This document shows positions 55,800 to 64,000 of a DNA stretch of 64,000 nt, piece by piece. Numbering within the stretch: position 1 is the first letter of the stretch; each line of letters begins with the position of its first letter. The notes beneath the pieces were generated by a model. That model had not been told where the DNA came from. It saw only the letters and a list, made by a program, of their open reading frames with translations, and did not search any database. Source of the DNA: Protea cynaroides (Eukaryota > Streptophyta > Magnoliopsida > Proteales > Proteaceae); the NCBI GenBank assembly GCA_028583415.1, contig CM053270.1, positions 6,704,342-6,768,341 on the forward strand, in the 5' to 3' direction. The position numbers were made by a program, and so were the translations under genes.

Positions 55800-58090
55800 T
55801 GTCACACCCCAATTCCGCACATTTCAGAATGGTGTGATGAACCCCTAAATAATCAACGGTTCAACCAGGATTTCAAATAGGTTATCCCCGCGTTACCTGA
55901 ACCTTCATACACTCACCATCATAATCAGAGTAAATACACAATAGCGGAAGTCTTATAAATAAATGAACTGAGAACTAAAATGATATCCATAAATAATAGC
56001 AAATTATTCTGTGTTTAACTGAGACATAAATATTTAAGTACCAAATACATGTCTTATAAATCCAATAAAGAAACCTATAAAAATATCTAGTCAAATACAC
56101 ACGAGTTACACTCGCAAGAGGAGTCGTGTGTATCATCTTCAGCTCCAGCTTCCATTGCTGCTACGTTCCCGTACATAAGCGCATTCATGTAATCTTCAAC
56201 TGTGTAACCTGCATCATCAACTAAAAATATTCGACGTCGAGGGGTGAGCACACAACACGGCTCAGTGAGTAGCCAAAACAATGCAACATTACATATGCAT
56301 GCACATTCATTTATCTCTTTGGTCTGGTTTATAGTTTGCAATGCGCAATAGAAAGGTTGGGTGGTCAAAGGTTAACGTTTTTTGACACCGCCTCTATACA
56401 CAGGGTGTGGAAGTCCGCCCGAAGGTTAACGTTCATCGTCGTCCCCATTCACCCTACCATAACATTATACAACAAAGGTTAACATTTATTGCTATATAAT
56501 GCTATACCAACACGTAAGCCCCTGTTAGCGAGGGCTTGCAAACTGGGCTCGCTACTAACCAATCCTAATGCCAAACAGTGTATCCAAGGCCTCACCCCAG
56601 CATCCCTCAGAATGTCCATAGAGATAGAGCTAAGGCCCCCCGGTAGAGTCAGAGACTACAAGGACCGAGACCACCTCCCCTGATACCCTAGGACACAATA
56701 GTTCTGCTAAGGTAATGGCGATACGACGATGTCAATGCACAAGACTTGAGTTAGAGATAGAGCTAAAGTGCTGAGACCCGCCAAAGGTTAACGTTTATTG
56801 ACGTTCTCATCACACCTCCCCTGATACTCGCTCGTATCAAGTACATCAACCACACACATACAAGCACATGCCTATTCCTATCATCATCATCATCATCATG
56901 TTATAAACAATAAAGTAAATATGCATGAACAAGTAATAGAAATATTGGATGTATGCACATTACAAACATATTTGCATGGAATCAAACATGGCATAGGACT
57001 CAAGAATTAGAAAACAGTTTATTATTAATCGATTTAGTTTGGACTTAAGGTTCATCACCTTAGTTTGCTATAAGATACTTTTCCAAGCTTTAAAATCACC
57101 TCTACAGTGTTTTTATAATACTAGCAAACCTAACAAAGTCAATAGAATTTAATTAGAATTAATTCCGAATTTAAAAACCATGTTGTTAACTGAGGGTCGA
57201 TCAGAGGGTCGATGCTCAGGATACATAGGGTCGATGGGTCTATCGACCCTACCCTCTGTCTGAACTTCCCGAATGCTGAGGGTCGATGGTCAGGGTGCCT
57301 AGGGTCGATGTGTCTATCGACCCTGTGTGCGACCCTCGGTGCACTCTGGTCCAATTTCCACTTTTTAATTCATTCTTCATGTTTGGGGTCCTATGGCTTG
57401 ATTCATTCCATGGTCTGAAACCATGATTCATCCTCCTAGATGGATTTCATGCATTATCCTAGGGTTTTTCATCAAAACCTAACCATGAATGGATGGTTTG
57501 GGTTTCTCCGAAATCCTACACTCAACCATATCTAACCTAAGGTCTGTAGAAACTCATGGAATTAGTATCCATACCAGAGAAGATTACTTTTCTCTGGAAA
57601 TTCTTCTCATTTTTGCTAAGTCTTCTTCCTTGCCTCTTTTCTTCCTCTTTTCCTTCTTCTCTCTTTCTCTCAATTCAATTAGGGTTGTGAAAGGAGTGAA
57701 AGTGGCTTAGGGACGCCCTTTAAATAGAGTAGGAATGTCCTATAATAGTCCCATTGAGATTTGGAAAGAATCCCAATCGAAAATTAGGAAATTTCCTAAT
57801 TTCAGTTTCGACAGTAAGTGAGGGTCGATGAGAGGGTCAATGATCCCGTCGACCCTGTGGTCTGACACTGTTCGACCCTCTCCCAAATTTTAAGGGTCTG
57901 AGTTTCTGATTTGGGAGGGTCGACCCTGTTTAGCTGGGTATGCGACCCTTCCTCTATTTTAAGTGTTTTTGGGTCGATTTGATACCTGGGATCTCACTCT
58001 CCTTCACGCCCTTGGTCCATTTAACTCGACCATGATGGGTAGACCTGGTTCAAGGTGGTAAGACCGGGTTAGTTTGACACGGGTCTTACA
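55800..58090 (-). mobile_element. Solo LTR C of the TGTAAGACCC family, reversed, nested in LTR A
   Basis: 2291 bp, TGTCACACCCC to GGGTCTTACA on the plus strand, so it reads right to left. Flanks AAGAT (55795-55799) and AATAT (58091-58095) match at four of five bases, and the flanking LTR A sequence is continuous across it compared with copy 1. It shares the GGGTCGA word subfamily with copy 1 (57180-57345 and 57830-57960). The TATA box is near 57719-57728 on the minus strand. The conserved frame is at 56087-56221. Confidence 0.92.
56087..56221 (-). CDS. Conserved small acidic ORF in LTR C
   Basis: 45 codons including TAG. It starts VDDAGYTVEDYMN, has AAMEAGAEDD in the middle and a C-x-C-x2-C ending. 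Compared with copy 1, by eye about 9 codons differ synonymously and 8 non-synonymously, with no indel. Here the frame stays open upstream for another 48 codons to 56368. Confidence 0.5.
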   Translation of the reverse strand, partial: VDDAGYTVEDYMNALMYGNVAAMEAGAEDDTHDSSCECNSCVFD

Positions 58091-58185
58091 AATATATTGA
58101 ATTGAATGCATGCATATGTTTGTGCATTGTTTTGTTTGCTTACTGAGCCGTGATGTGTCCTCCCCTTCGACGTCGAATATTTTTA

Positions 58186-58320
58186 GTTGATGATGCAGGT
58201 CCTACTGTAGAAGACTACGTAAACGTGCCGTCTTATGGACACATAGCGGCTATGGACATAGAAGCTGTGGAAGATGCACATGTTCCTTCATGCGAGTGCA
58301 ATCAATGTGTATTTGAGTAG
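58186..58320 (+). CDS. Conserved small acidic ORF in LTR A
   Basis: 45 codons including TAG. It starts VDDAGPTVEDYVN, contains YGHIAAMDIEA and ends with C-x-C-x2-C. Against copy 1 about 10 synonymous and 14 non-synonymous codon differences, no indel, same stop codon. Confidence 0.5.
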   Translation, partial: VDDAGPTVEDYVNVPSYGHIAAMDIEAVEDAHVPSCECNQCVFE

Positions 58321-58600
58321 TTTAGTTATGATTGAGTATTGGAACATGTAATGGATTATTTACTTTATGTCTTGAGTCATTTAGAGATAATTGGATTAAA
58401 TATTTATTTTATCACTGTTAGACCTCAGTTCATTAATTATAAAGACTTCCGCTTACTTATTTATTATCTCTGATTATTACCGTGAAATGTGTGTGGTTTG
58501 ATATGGTGGGTACGACCTATATGAGATCCTAGTTGAACCGTTGGTTTATTGACGGTTCATTACACCACTGGTTAATCCAAAATTAGGGTGTGACAACTTA

Positions 58601-58785
58601 AGCGATTTTATCATTTCACCCTCACTCTAAAACTCATCTTGGAAGGTGATCAATCTCCTTCACTACGAAGCACCTCAGTCCTTTCTGTACAAGGAATTTG
58701 GGTGTTATTTGGCTTGATTCCATCTGCTTGTCCTGAATCTATATTGACTTAGGCATCGGAGTGGCCACGGGATTAAAATCAGACC
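58601..58785 (+). other. Tat-type LTR segment between insertions A and D
   Basis: Continuation of the host Tat LTR, with the TTAGGCATCGGAGTGGCCAC block typical of the U5 of such elements. Confidence 0.5.
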
Positions 58786-59062
58786 ACCTTTGTCACAACC
58801 CAATTTTGGACTAACCAGTGGTGTGATGAACATCTATAAGAACCAACGTTTCAAACCAGGATCTCGTATAGGCTGTGCCAACCATGTTAAACCAAAACAC
58901 ATTCCACAGTAATAATCAGAGATAATAAAGTGAACTACGGAAGTCTTATTAATAATGAACTGAGTGTCTACAATGATAAGTAAATTAAATAGTTCAGTTA
59001 TCTCCATGTAACCAAAACATAATTAATACCTATTATAATTACCAAAATACAAAAGTTAAACA

Positions 59063-59200
59063 CTAAGCGTAACCATAATTGAAACACTTGCTTGACGAGT
59101 CATATTCATCATCTACAGCTTGCACATCCATAGCCGCCACATGTCCAAACATTGGCGCATCCATGTAGTCTTCAATCATAACACCTGCAACATCAAAAAC
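59063..59200 (-). CDS. Conserved small acidic ORF in LTR D
   Basis: 46 codons including TAG, one codon longer at the start (VFDVAG). It keeps IEDYMD, FGHVAAMDVQA and the acidic core, but the Cys cluster has decayed to a single Cys. Open throughout. Confidence 0.45.
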   Translation of the reverse strand, partial: VFDVAGVMIEDYMDAPMFGHVAAMDVQAVDDEYDSSSKCFNYGYA

Positions 59201-60223
59201 TAAAAAGAATTGCGCGTACGAGGGTCAGATCTCCAACTTGAGCTCAGTGAGTGAACAAAATAATGCAACAAGCATATGCACGCATTCAATTCATATCTTT
59301 GGTGGTTTTAAAGTTTACAATGTGCTATAGAAAGGATTGGCGGCTGCCACACCTCTATACACGGGCGTGTAAGCCCACCCAATAGATCAAACACTATTGT
59401 CGTCCACATCCACCCCACCATGGAATAGAGATAGAGCTAAAGTGTCCGGATCACACACCGCCAACACTTCCCTTGATGCCCTATCCATACCAACATGTAA
59501 GCCCCTATTGGCGAGGGCTTGCAAACTGGGCTCACAACTAACCAATCCTAATGCCATCCATTATATCCAATGCCTCACCCCAGCATCCCTCAATACGTCC
59601 ATAAAGATAGAGCTAAAGCCCCCCAGCAGAGTCAAAGACCACATGGTCCGAGACCACCTCCCCTGATGCCCTATGACGTAATAGTTCTGCTAAGGTAATG
59701 ACGATACAACAACTTTAGTAGACAAGACTTGAGTAGAGATAGAGCTAGAGTCTGGTGACTAGGTCAGAGACCATAATGCCACGTCCTCCCTCTGATGCTA
59801 CACTCGCATCAAGCACACTAACCACACACACAATCACATGCCTATTCCTAGCTTCATCGTCATCATGTTATAAATAAACAAGAATAAATATGCATGAGCA
59901 ATAATAACAGAAATATTAGATGACATGTGAGATGCACATTACAAGCATACAAGCATAGAAACATTCATTGCATTGGACAAACAAAGTAAAACAGTTAGTT
60001 ATTATCCAATTAGTTTAAGTCTTGTTCCCTCACCTTTGATTGATGTTTGTTCCACTCCCAAGCTTTGGAAGTCACTTTGAATCTATTGGGAACCTAAACA
60101 ATTAATGTATTTAAGTTAGGGTTCAAGTTTACCAAGTTATCATAGTCAAAAACCTTGTCTGGTCCCAAAATATACTTGCTGTTATTGCATGGTCGATACC
60201 CTATGGTCACAATATATGCCACC

Positions 60224-61017
60224 CATAGTTCACAAATTCGGCCAAAATTTTGGAATTCGACCGAAACCTCTCGGTTTTGATAAAATCCGAAACAAACCAT
60301 GATGCCGGTACCTTTTTTACAAAAATTCGGTCCGAATTTATGGTTTCGGCCAGAATTTCGGTCCAAAATCTTGATTCGATCGATATTTGAACAAAACCAG
60401 TTTGAACAAATACAAACCACAGAAAGTTTTTAACTATTTTAATTTATGAGCTAGGCCCATTACTTACGTTAGTCACTTTTTTTCCTATTTGGTAAAAGTG
60501 GCATCAGTCACACCACCCAATGTGTAGTGTACTTTGCTTTCCCAGCTATCTACTTTATAGCATTTTGTCTTCTTTCAATTCTTTTAAGTAATCGATGTGG
60601 GACTAAAAGACTAAAAGAAATGTTTGTTACCAAGTTTTCCTTCTTATAATATTGTGATTTTTTTCAATTCTATAAAAGTATCCATGTGGGACTAAAAGCT
60701 ATAAGGGTGTTTTTCGTATTTTTGTTCTTCCTTCCTGTAAGAACCGTATTCTAAAACTGGGTCTAAAGAATTGGGGTGTGACACTTCCATTGAGTTAAAG
60801 GTTCATGTGGGACTAAAAGGAGAAAAATAATATTAAATACAAACAAGATAGACACGTGTCTCTATCTTAACAGAATCTCTCTCTTAGTCTCTCAATCTGT
60901 TGATCCGAAACTATGTTTTTTTTTTACCATGTTTCATCGAAATTTGGGTCGAAATCATCAAAATTTTGGTTTTTGGCGTGGCCGAAACCCGACACGAAAC
61001 CGAAATTACGATCCTTG
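60224..61017. mobile_element. MULE-like element with 8-9 bp target duplication, nested in LTR D
   Basis: ATGCCACC flanks it at 60216-60223 and 61018-61025. The ends CATAGTTCACAAATTCGGCC and CAAGGATCGTAATTTCGG (right end, reverse-complemented) are related, and the interior near each end is rich in TTCGGCC/GAAACCG words. No transposase inside (794 bp). It is non-autonomous. Confidence 0.7.
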
Positions 61018-62050
61018 ATGCCACCGTACGACGTATGGTCGATACCCTATGGTCGCACTATATGCAACCATACCTTGCGACCATACAATTCCTGGAAACC
61101 ATCCAAATAGTTGTGGTCGACTCTTTGGTCACCCAATGGTCGACCATAGCTGCGACCATATGTAGTCAGGTTAATTTTTACTTCTCATTCATGTTCCTCC
61201 TCTTGGTTCATCAATGGGATTCATCTTAAAATCATCATATGGCCTTTAATCACAGTTTATCCTTATCAATTATCCCAACCCTACTCTCTTCATTTTCCAT
61301 TGAAAACCTATAACCGAATCATTGTATTAGGTTCCATATATCAATTTGAAAAGAACCTATTCTATCTGATCTACCCTACAGAGTCAAGTCCATACCTTAA
61401 GCTTGCTGTAGAGAAATAGAACTCTTCTCTGTGAAACCTTCCTCTCAGCCTTCTTCTCCAAATCTCCTTCTCCTTCTCTTCCTCTCTCTCTTTCTCTCTT
61501 AGGTTTAGAGTTTCAATTTGGGTTCTAAAAGAGTGAGAGAGGCTAAGGGATGCCCTTTATATAGAGGGAAAACCTCTATATAGAGTCATCTTTCAATTGG
61601 GAAAGAGTCCCCCTTAAATTATGAAAGTTTCCAAAACTCGGAATCGGTCTTAACATCGTGCGGTCGCAGAATCCATCGACCATACATCCAAAATATGCGA
61701 CCATACGTCCTACGGTCTCATCTTGGTCACCATATGGTCGACCGTACCCCTCAAAAATGCCACCATACGTCCAAAATTTTCTGGTTTTTAGTTTTTGACT
61801 GGTTGCTTCCACACAAACTTAAACAGTCAACCACACCAATTAAATTTGACTTGTTGCTTACCTCATCTTGAGGTTTCTTCATACAATTTGTTCACTTGAG
61901 CCGATTATGATGGGAAGATCAGTCACGATACGAGAACTAAGGTTAGACCGGGTTTGTGGTGTGCGGGTCTTACAACCTCACTGCGTGCTGTTGATCTCTT
62001 GTTATAGGTGGCATCATCCGAAGCATCGGGAGAAATCCAACAATAACAGA

Positions 62051-62068
62051 TTGGCGCCCACCATGGGG
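62051..62068 (+). promoter_or_regulatory. Primer-binding region of the Tat-type element
   Basis: TTGGCGCCCACCATGGGG about nine bases after the LTR end, the characteristic junction of Tat/Athila-type Ty3/gypsy elements. Confidence 0.6.
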
Positions 62069-62186
62069 CCTGACGTGCTAGTATTCTGAAAGCCTTTTTT
62101 CACCTTTCATCTCAGTTTTCATCTTTCTGAGTTCCATTTTTATAATAGATCTACCTCATTTTCGAAGTCACCCAAGCATATCTACT

Positions 62187-63081
62187 ATGGCTCCACCAAG
62201 AAGAGCTAAGAGTGCCTATAACTTGAGAGGCACCCATGATTGTCCTATCAACACTGGAATCCGACAAGAGCAAGTGGATATTCCAGAGGGTCTGGATGAC
62301 CAGTTTCCAGACCTCCATGTAGTTGAAGGAGAAGGAGAGTACGACCCTCACCAGTTCGTTACTAGAGAACAGTTTGACACTCAGGCGCAACAGTAAATTG
62401 CGCTGACCAAACTCTTGCAACAATGGCCTCCTATGGCCCCAGCTATACCAGTTCCTCCACCTATGGACATTAGGAAAGTCCCACAACGATAACACCGTTC
62501 GAGAAGAGTGGTCTTGGTTATCTCTAGTTGCTCATATCAGCCTACGAGCTCTCATCATAGGGGGACTCGTGGGGGTTGACAGTTAAAGGTTAGCTGAGAA
62601 CCCATCTGTAGGCAAGCTCCTACAAAATTTCTTTCCAGTAGTCATGACTCCCCTGGAGACCCCTAGAGAGTTTTGGCGCATGATTGGCTGGGATCGTGTC
62701 TGGATGAAATCGATGGTGACGCTCAGAGGCGAGTAAACACTACCCGACTGGAAAGAAATTTACAAGCAAGGGTGGACATGGCTCGGCAAGACCGAGCCGC
62801 CATACCACAACATCCTCTTGCTCCTCATAATGAACCTTCTGCTCTGGTGCAACAAATGAAGGACTTGATGGCTCGCATGCAGTAGATAAAGGGGGCAAAT
62901 CTAGTAGCACTCCAGGATTAAAATACTGAGTCAGCCCTCTCCGATGAGATTATGCAGCACCCTCTGCCAGGCAACTATACAATATCGAACATGGGGTTGT
63001 GCTATGGCAAGACCGACCCCGAGAAAAACCTTTACAACTATAAGGCGGGGATGGTGCTCTACTGTTATCATGATGCGCTGT
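62187..63081 (+). pseudogene. Tat-type gag, N-terminal part, decayed and interrupted
   Basis: The start ATG 62187 gives MAPPRRAKSAYNLRG; a stop follows at 62394. Further open blocks are 62673-62885 and 62952-63081. The last, preceded by DEI, reads MQHPLPGNYTISNMGLCYGK and TDPEKNLYNYKAGMVLYCYH, then DALL. This is the entry of the retrotransposon gag domain (DEIMxxPLPxxFxMPxxxxYxGxxDPxxHLxxYKxxM). LTR E interrupts it right after DALL. Confidence 0.7.
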
Positions 63082-64000
63082 TGTCACACCCCAATTCTGG
63101 TCAAACCAGAAGTGTGATTGAACCGTCAATGAACCAACTGCTCAAGCTAGGATCACATAGGACCGTGCTAACAATCAGACCATCACATCAAACCACAATC
63201 AGAGAGTCTAATGTGATAAATATAATTATCCAATTATGTCCAAAACCAAAACATAAATAAAATAATCCATTACAATCTTATAATCCAAATACGAAAATAA
63301 ACTAAAGATAAACACAATAGAGACACTTGCATAACAAGTCATGCTCGTCCTCCATTGACTGCACGTTCATAGCGGCCACTTGTCCATAAGTAAACACATT
63401 AACATAGTCTTCAACCGTCGTACCTGCATCCTCAACTAAAAAGAGTACGAATTCGTGGGGTGAGCTTACAACTTAGCCCAGTGAGAAACAAAACATGCAG
63501 CAAGTAATATGCATGATGTGACATTTAATCATTTGGTCTAATTTAAGTTGGCAAAGTGTTATGGTAAGGATAGGCTACAACCATACCTCCATAGACGAGA
63601 GTGTGAGCACACCCAATGGTTAAGCTCCAACCAAAACCGTCCTCGCCCCACAACACTCACTGTAGAATAGAGATAAAATTAAAGCCCAATGGCAGGCTAC
63701 AACCAAACCATCAGCACACCCCCTGATATCCTACCCTATACTAGTACGTATGCCCCTACTGGTGAGGGCTTGCAAACTGTGTTCGTCACTAACCAATCTT
63801 AGATGTCTTTAAGTGTATCCAAGGCCTTACCCTAGCACCCTTCAATACGGAATAGAAATAGAGCTAGAGTTCATTGGTAAGGCTATGGCCAACATTACAA
63901 GCACTCCCCCTGATACCCTGCGACATACTAAGCATGCTAAGGTAACAACGATATGATGTCAGTGTGGTGAATGGTTTGAGGCTATAATCTCTCCCCACTC
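63082..64000 (-). mobile_element. LTR E of the TGTAAGACCC family, reversed, runs off the window
   Basis: TGTCACACCCC at 63082 is the family's LTR end read in reverse. Blocks shared with the other copies include CCCCTACTGGTGAGGGCTTG, AATAGAAATAGAGCTAGAG and CTCCCCCTGATACCCTG. The promoter half lies outside the window. Confidence 0.85.
63302..63436 (-). CDS. Conserved small acidic ORF in LTR E
   Basis: 45 codons including TAG. It starts VEDAGTTVEDYVN, contains YGQVAAMNVQS and MEDEHD, and ends with C-x-C-x2-C. Although the nucleotide sequence is well diverged from copies 1, A and C, length, stop and motif positions are identical. Confidence 0.5.
   Translation of the reverse strand, partial: VEDAGTTVEDYVNVFTYGQVAAMNVQSMEDEHDLLCKCLYCVYL

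Larger units (their letters stand above)
48278..58595 (+). mobile_element. Solo LTR A of the TGTAAGACCC family, split by two nested insertions
   Basis: It starts TGTAAGACCC at 48278 and ends GGGTGTGACA at 58595, with a perfect target duplication ACTTA (48273-48277 and 58596-58600). The pieces are 48278-49463, 55185-55799 and 58096-58595 (after dropping duplicated target bases). Without nested elements B and C its length is about 2301 bp, matching copy 1 (2302 bp). The TATA box is at 48643-48650. Its palindromic word is TATGGTCGACCATA (48420-48545 and 49020-49195). The conserved small ORF is in the last piece (58186-58320). Confidence 0.92.
58791..61974 (-). mobile_element. LTR D of the TGTAAGACCC family, reversed, with a nested MULE-like element
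   Basis: TGTCACAACCC (58791) to GGGTCTTACA (61974). Flanks ACCTT (58786-58790) and ACCTC (61975-61979) match at four of five. Without the insertion at 60224-61017 its length is about 2.4 kb. It belongs to the TATGGTCGACCATA word subfamily with A (clusters at 61020-61160 and 61650-61765, partly repeated at 60187-60215). The TATA box is near 61554-61565 on the minus strand. Confidence 0.88.
47850..63081 (+). mobile_element. Tat-type Ty3/gypsy element, 5' LTR and gag start, riddled with insertions
   Basis: After removing nested LTRs A and D the sequence runs continuously. It has a U3 with AATAAATGC repeats (47868-47930), the TATA box TTATAAATAAAA (48224-48235), a leader, GACTTAGGCATCGGAGTGGC near 58750, an LTR end at about 62042 (CCAACA), then TTGGCGCCCACCATGGGGC, the primer-region signature of Tat/Athila-type elements, and a gag frame. 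The gag is cut at 63082 by LTR E, so the remainder should resume beyond the window. The LTR start is uncertain (47.3-47.9 kb). Confidence 0.65.

Noticed and set aside
1..64000. CRISPR array or bacterial mobile element
   Set aside because: All spaced repeats seen are tandem arrays, LTRs or microsatellites; no repeat-spacer pattern and no prokaryotic genes.

Overview
The window is nuclear DNA of a flowering plant. The evidence is a split, intron-rich host gene with GT-AG junctions, plant LTR retrotransposons primed by initiator Met-tRNA, an Au-like SINE, RTE-type LINE remnants, MULE/hAT-like terminal repeats and long AT, CT and TTG microsatellites. There is no sign of bacterial genes, CRISPR arrays or operons. 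I cannot name the species; a eudicot is likely.

There is one convincing intact host gene, a dual-specificity protein phosphatase of the plant DsPTP1 type. Its exons lie at 11445-11552, 11665-11809, 26725-26845 and 28429-28574, with a probable last exon at 38509-38552. It codes for about 187 residues over 27 kb, because intron 2 (14.9 kb) and probably intron 4 (9.9 kb) are filled with transposons. Intron 2 holds a reversed LTR, an Au-like SINE, a complete but decayed Ty3/gypsy chromovirus (15351-22790, TSD GTATA), a LINE remnant and a 3-kb element with long inverted arms. Intron 3 holds an RTE LINE tail. The putative intron 4 holds a composite inverted-terminus element carrying a patatin-like phospholipase (pPLA-III) fragment, and a decayed minus-strand Ty1/copia element.

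Left of the gene are a 4.1-kb non-autonomous LTR element on the minus strand (1074-5220), a broken copy of an N-myristoyltransferase gene (8535-8973) and a weak hAT transposase remnant (about 9830-10720).

Right of the gene (40-64 kb) almost everything is LTR-retrotransposon sequence in deep nests. A Tat-type Ty3/gypsy element (LTR region from about 47.85 kb, gag at 62187-63081) is the host layer. It is interrupted by three LTRs of another family: A (48278-58595, TSD ACTTA), D (58791-61974) and E (63082 to window end). A is itself split by an Ogre-like solo LTR, B (49464-55179, TSD CTATT), and by a reversed sister LTR, C (55800-58090). D is split by a small MULE-like element (60224-61017). A further perfect solo LTR (44496-46797, TSD ATGAG) cuts an unidentified small ORF, and a 1.5-kb TRIM-like element lies at 42587-44121.

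The most unusual signal is in this repeated LTR family. Five of six copies keep an open, almost length-invariant reading frame of 44-45 codons near the 3' end of the LTR, with an acidic core and usually a terminal CxCxxC motif. It lies downstream of a conserved candidate leader intron. Each subfamily also carries its own short palindromic word in clusters on both sides of the promoter.
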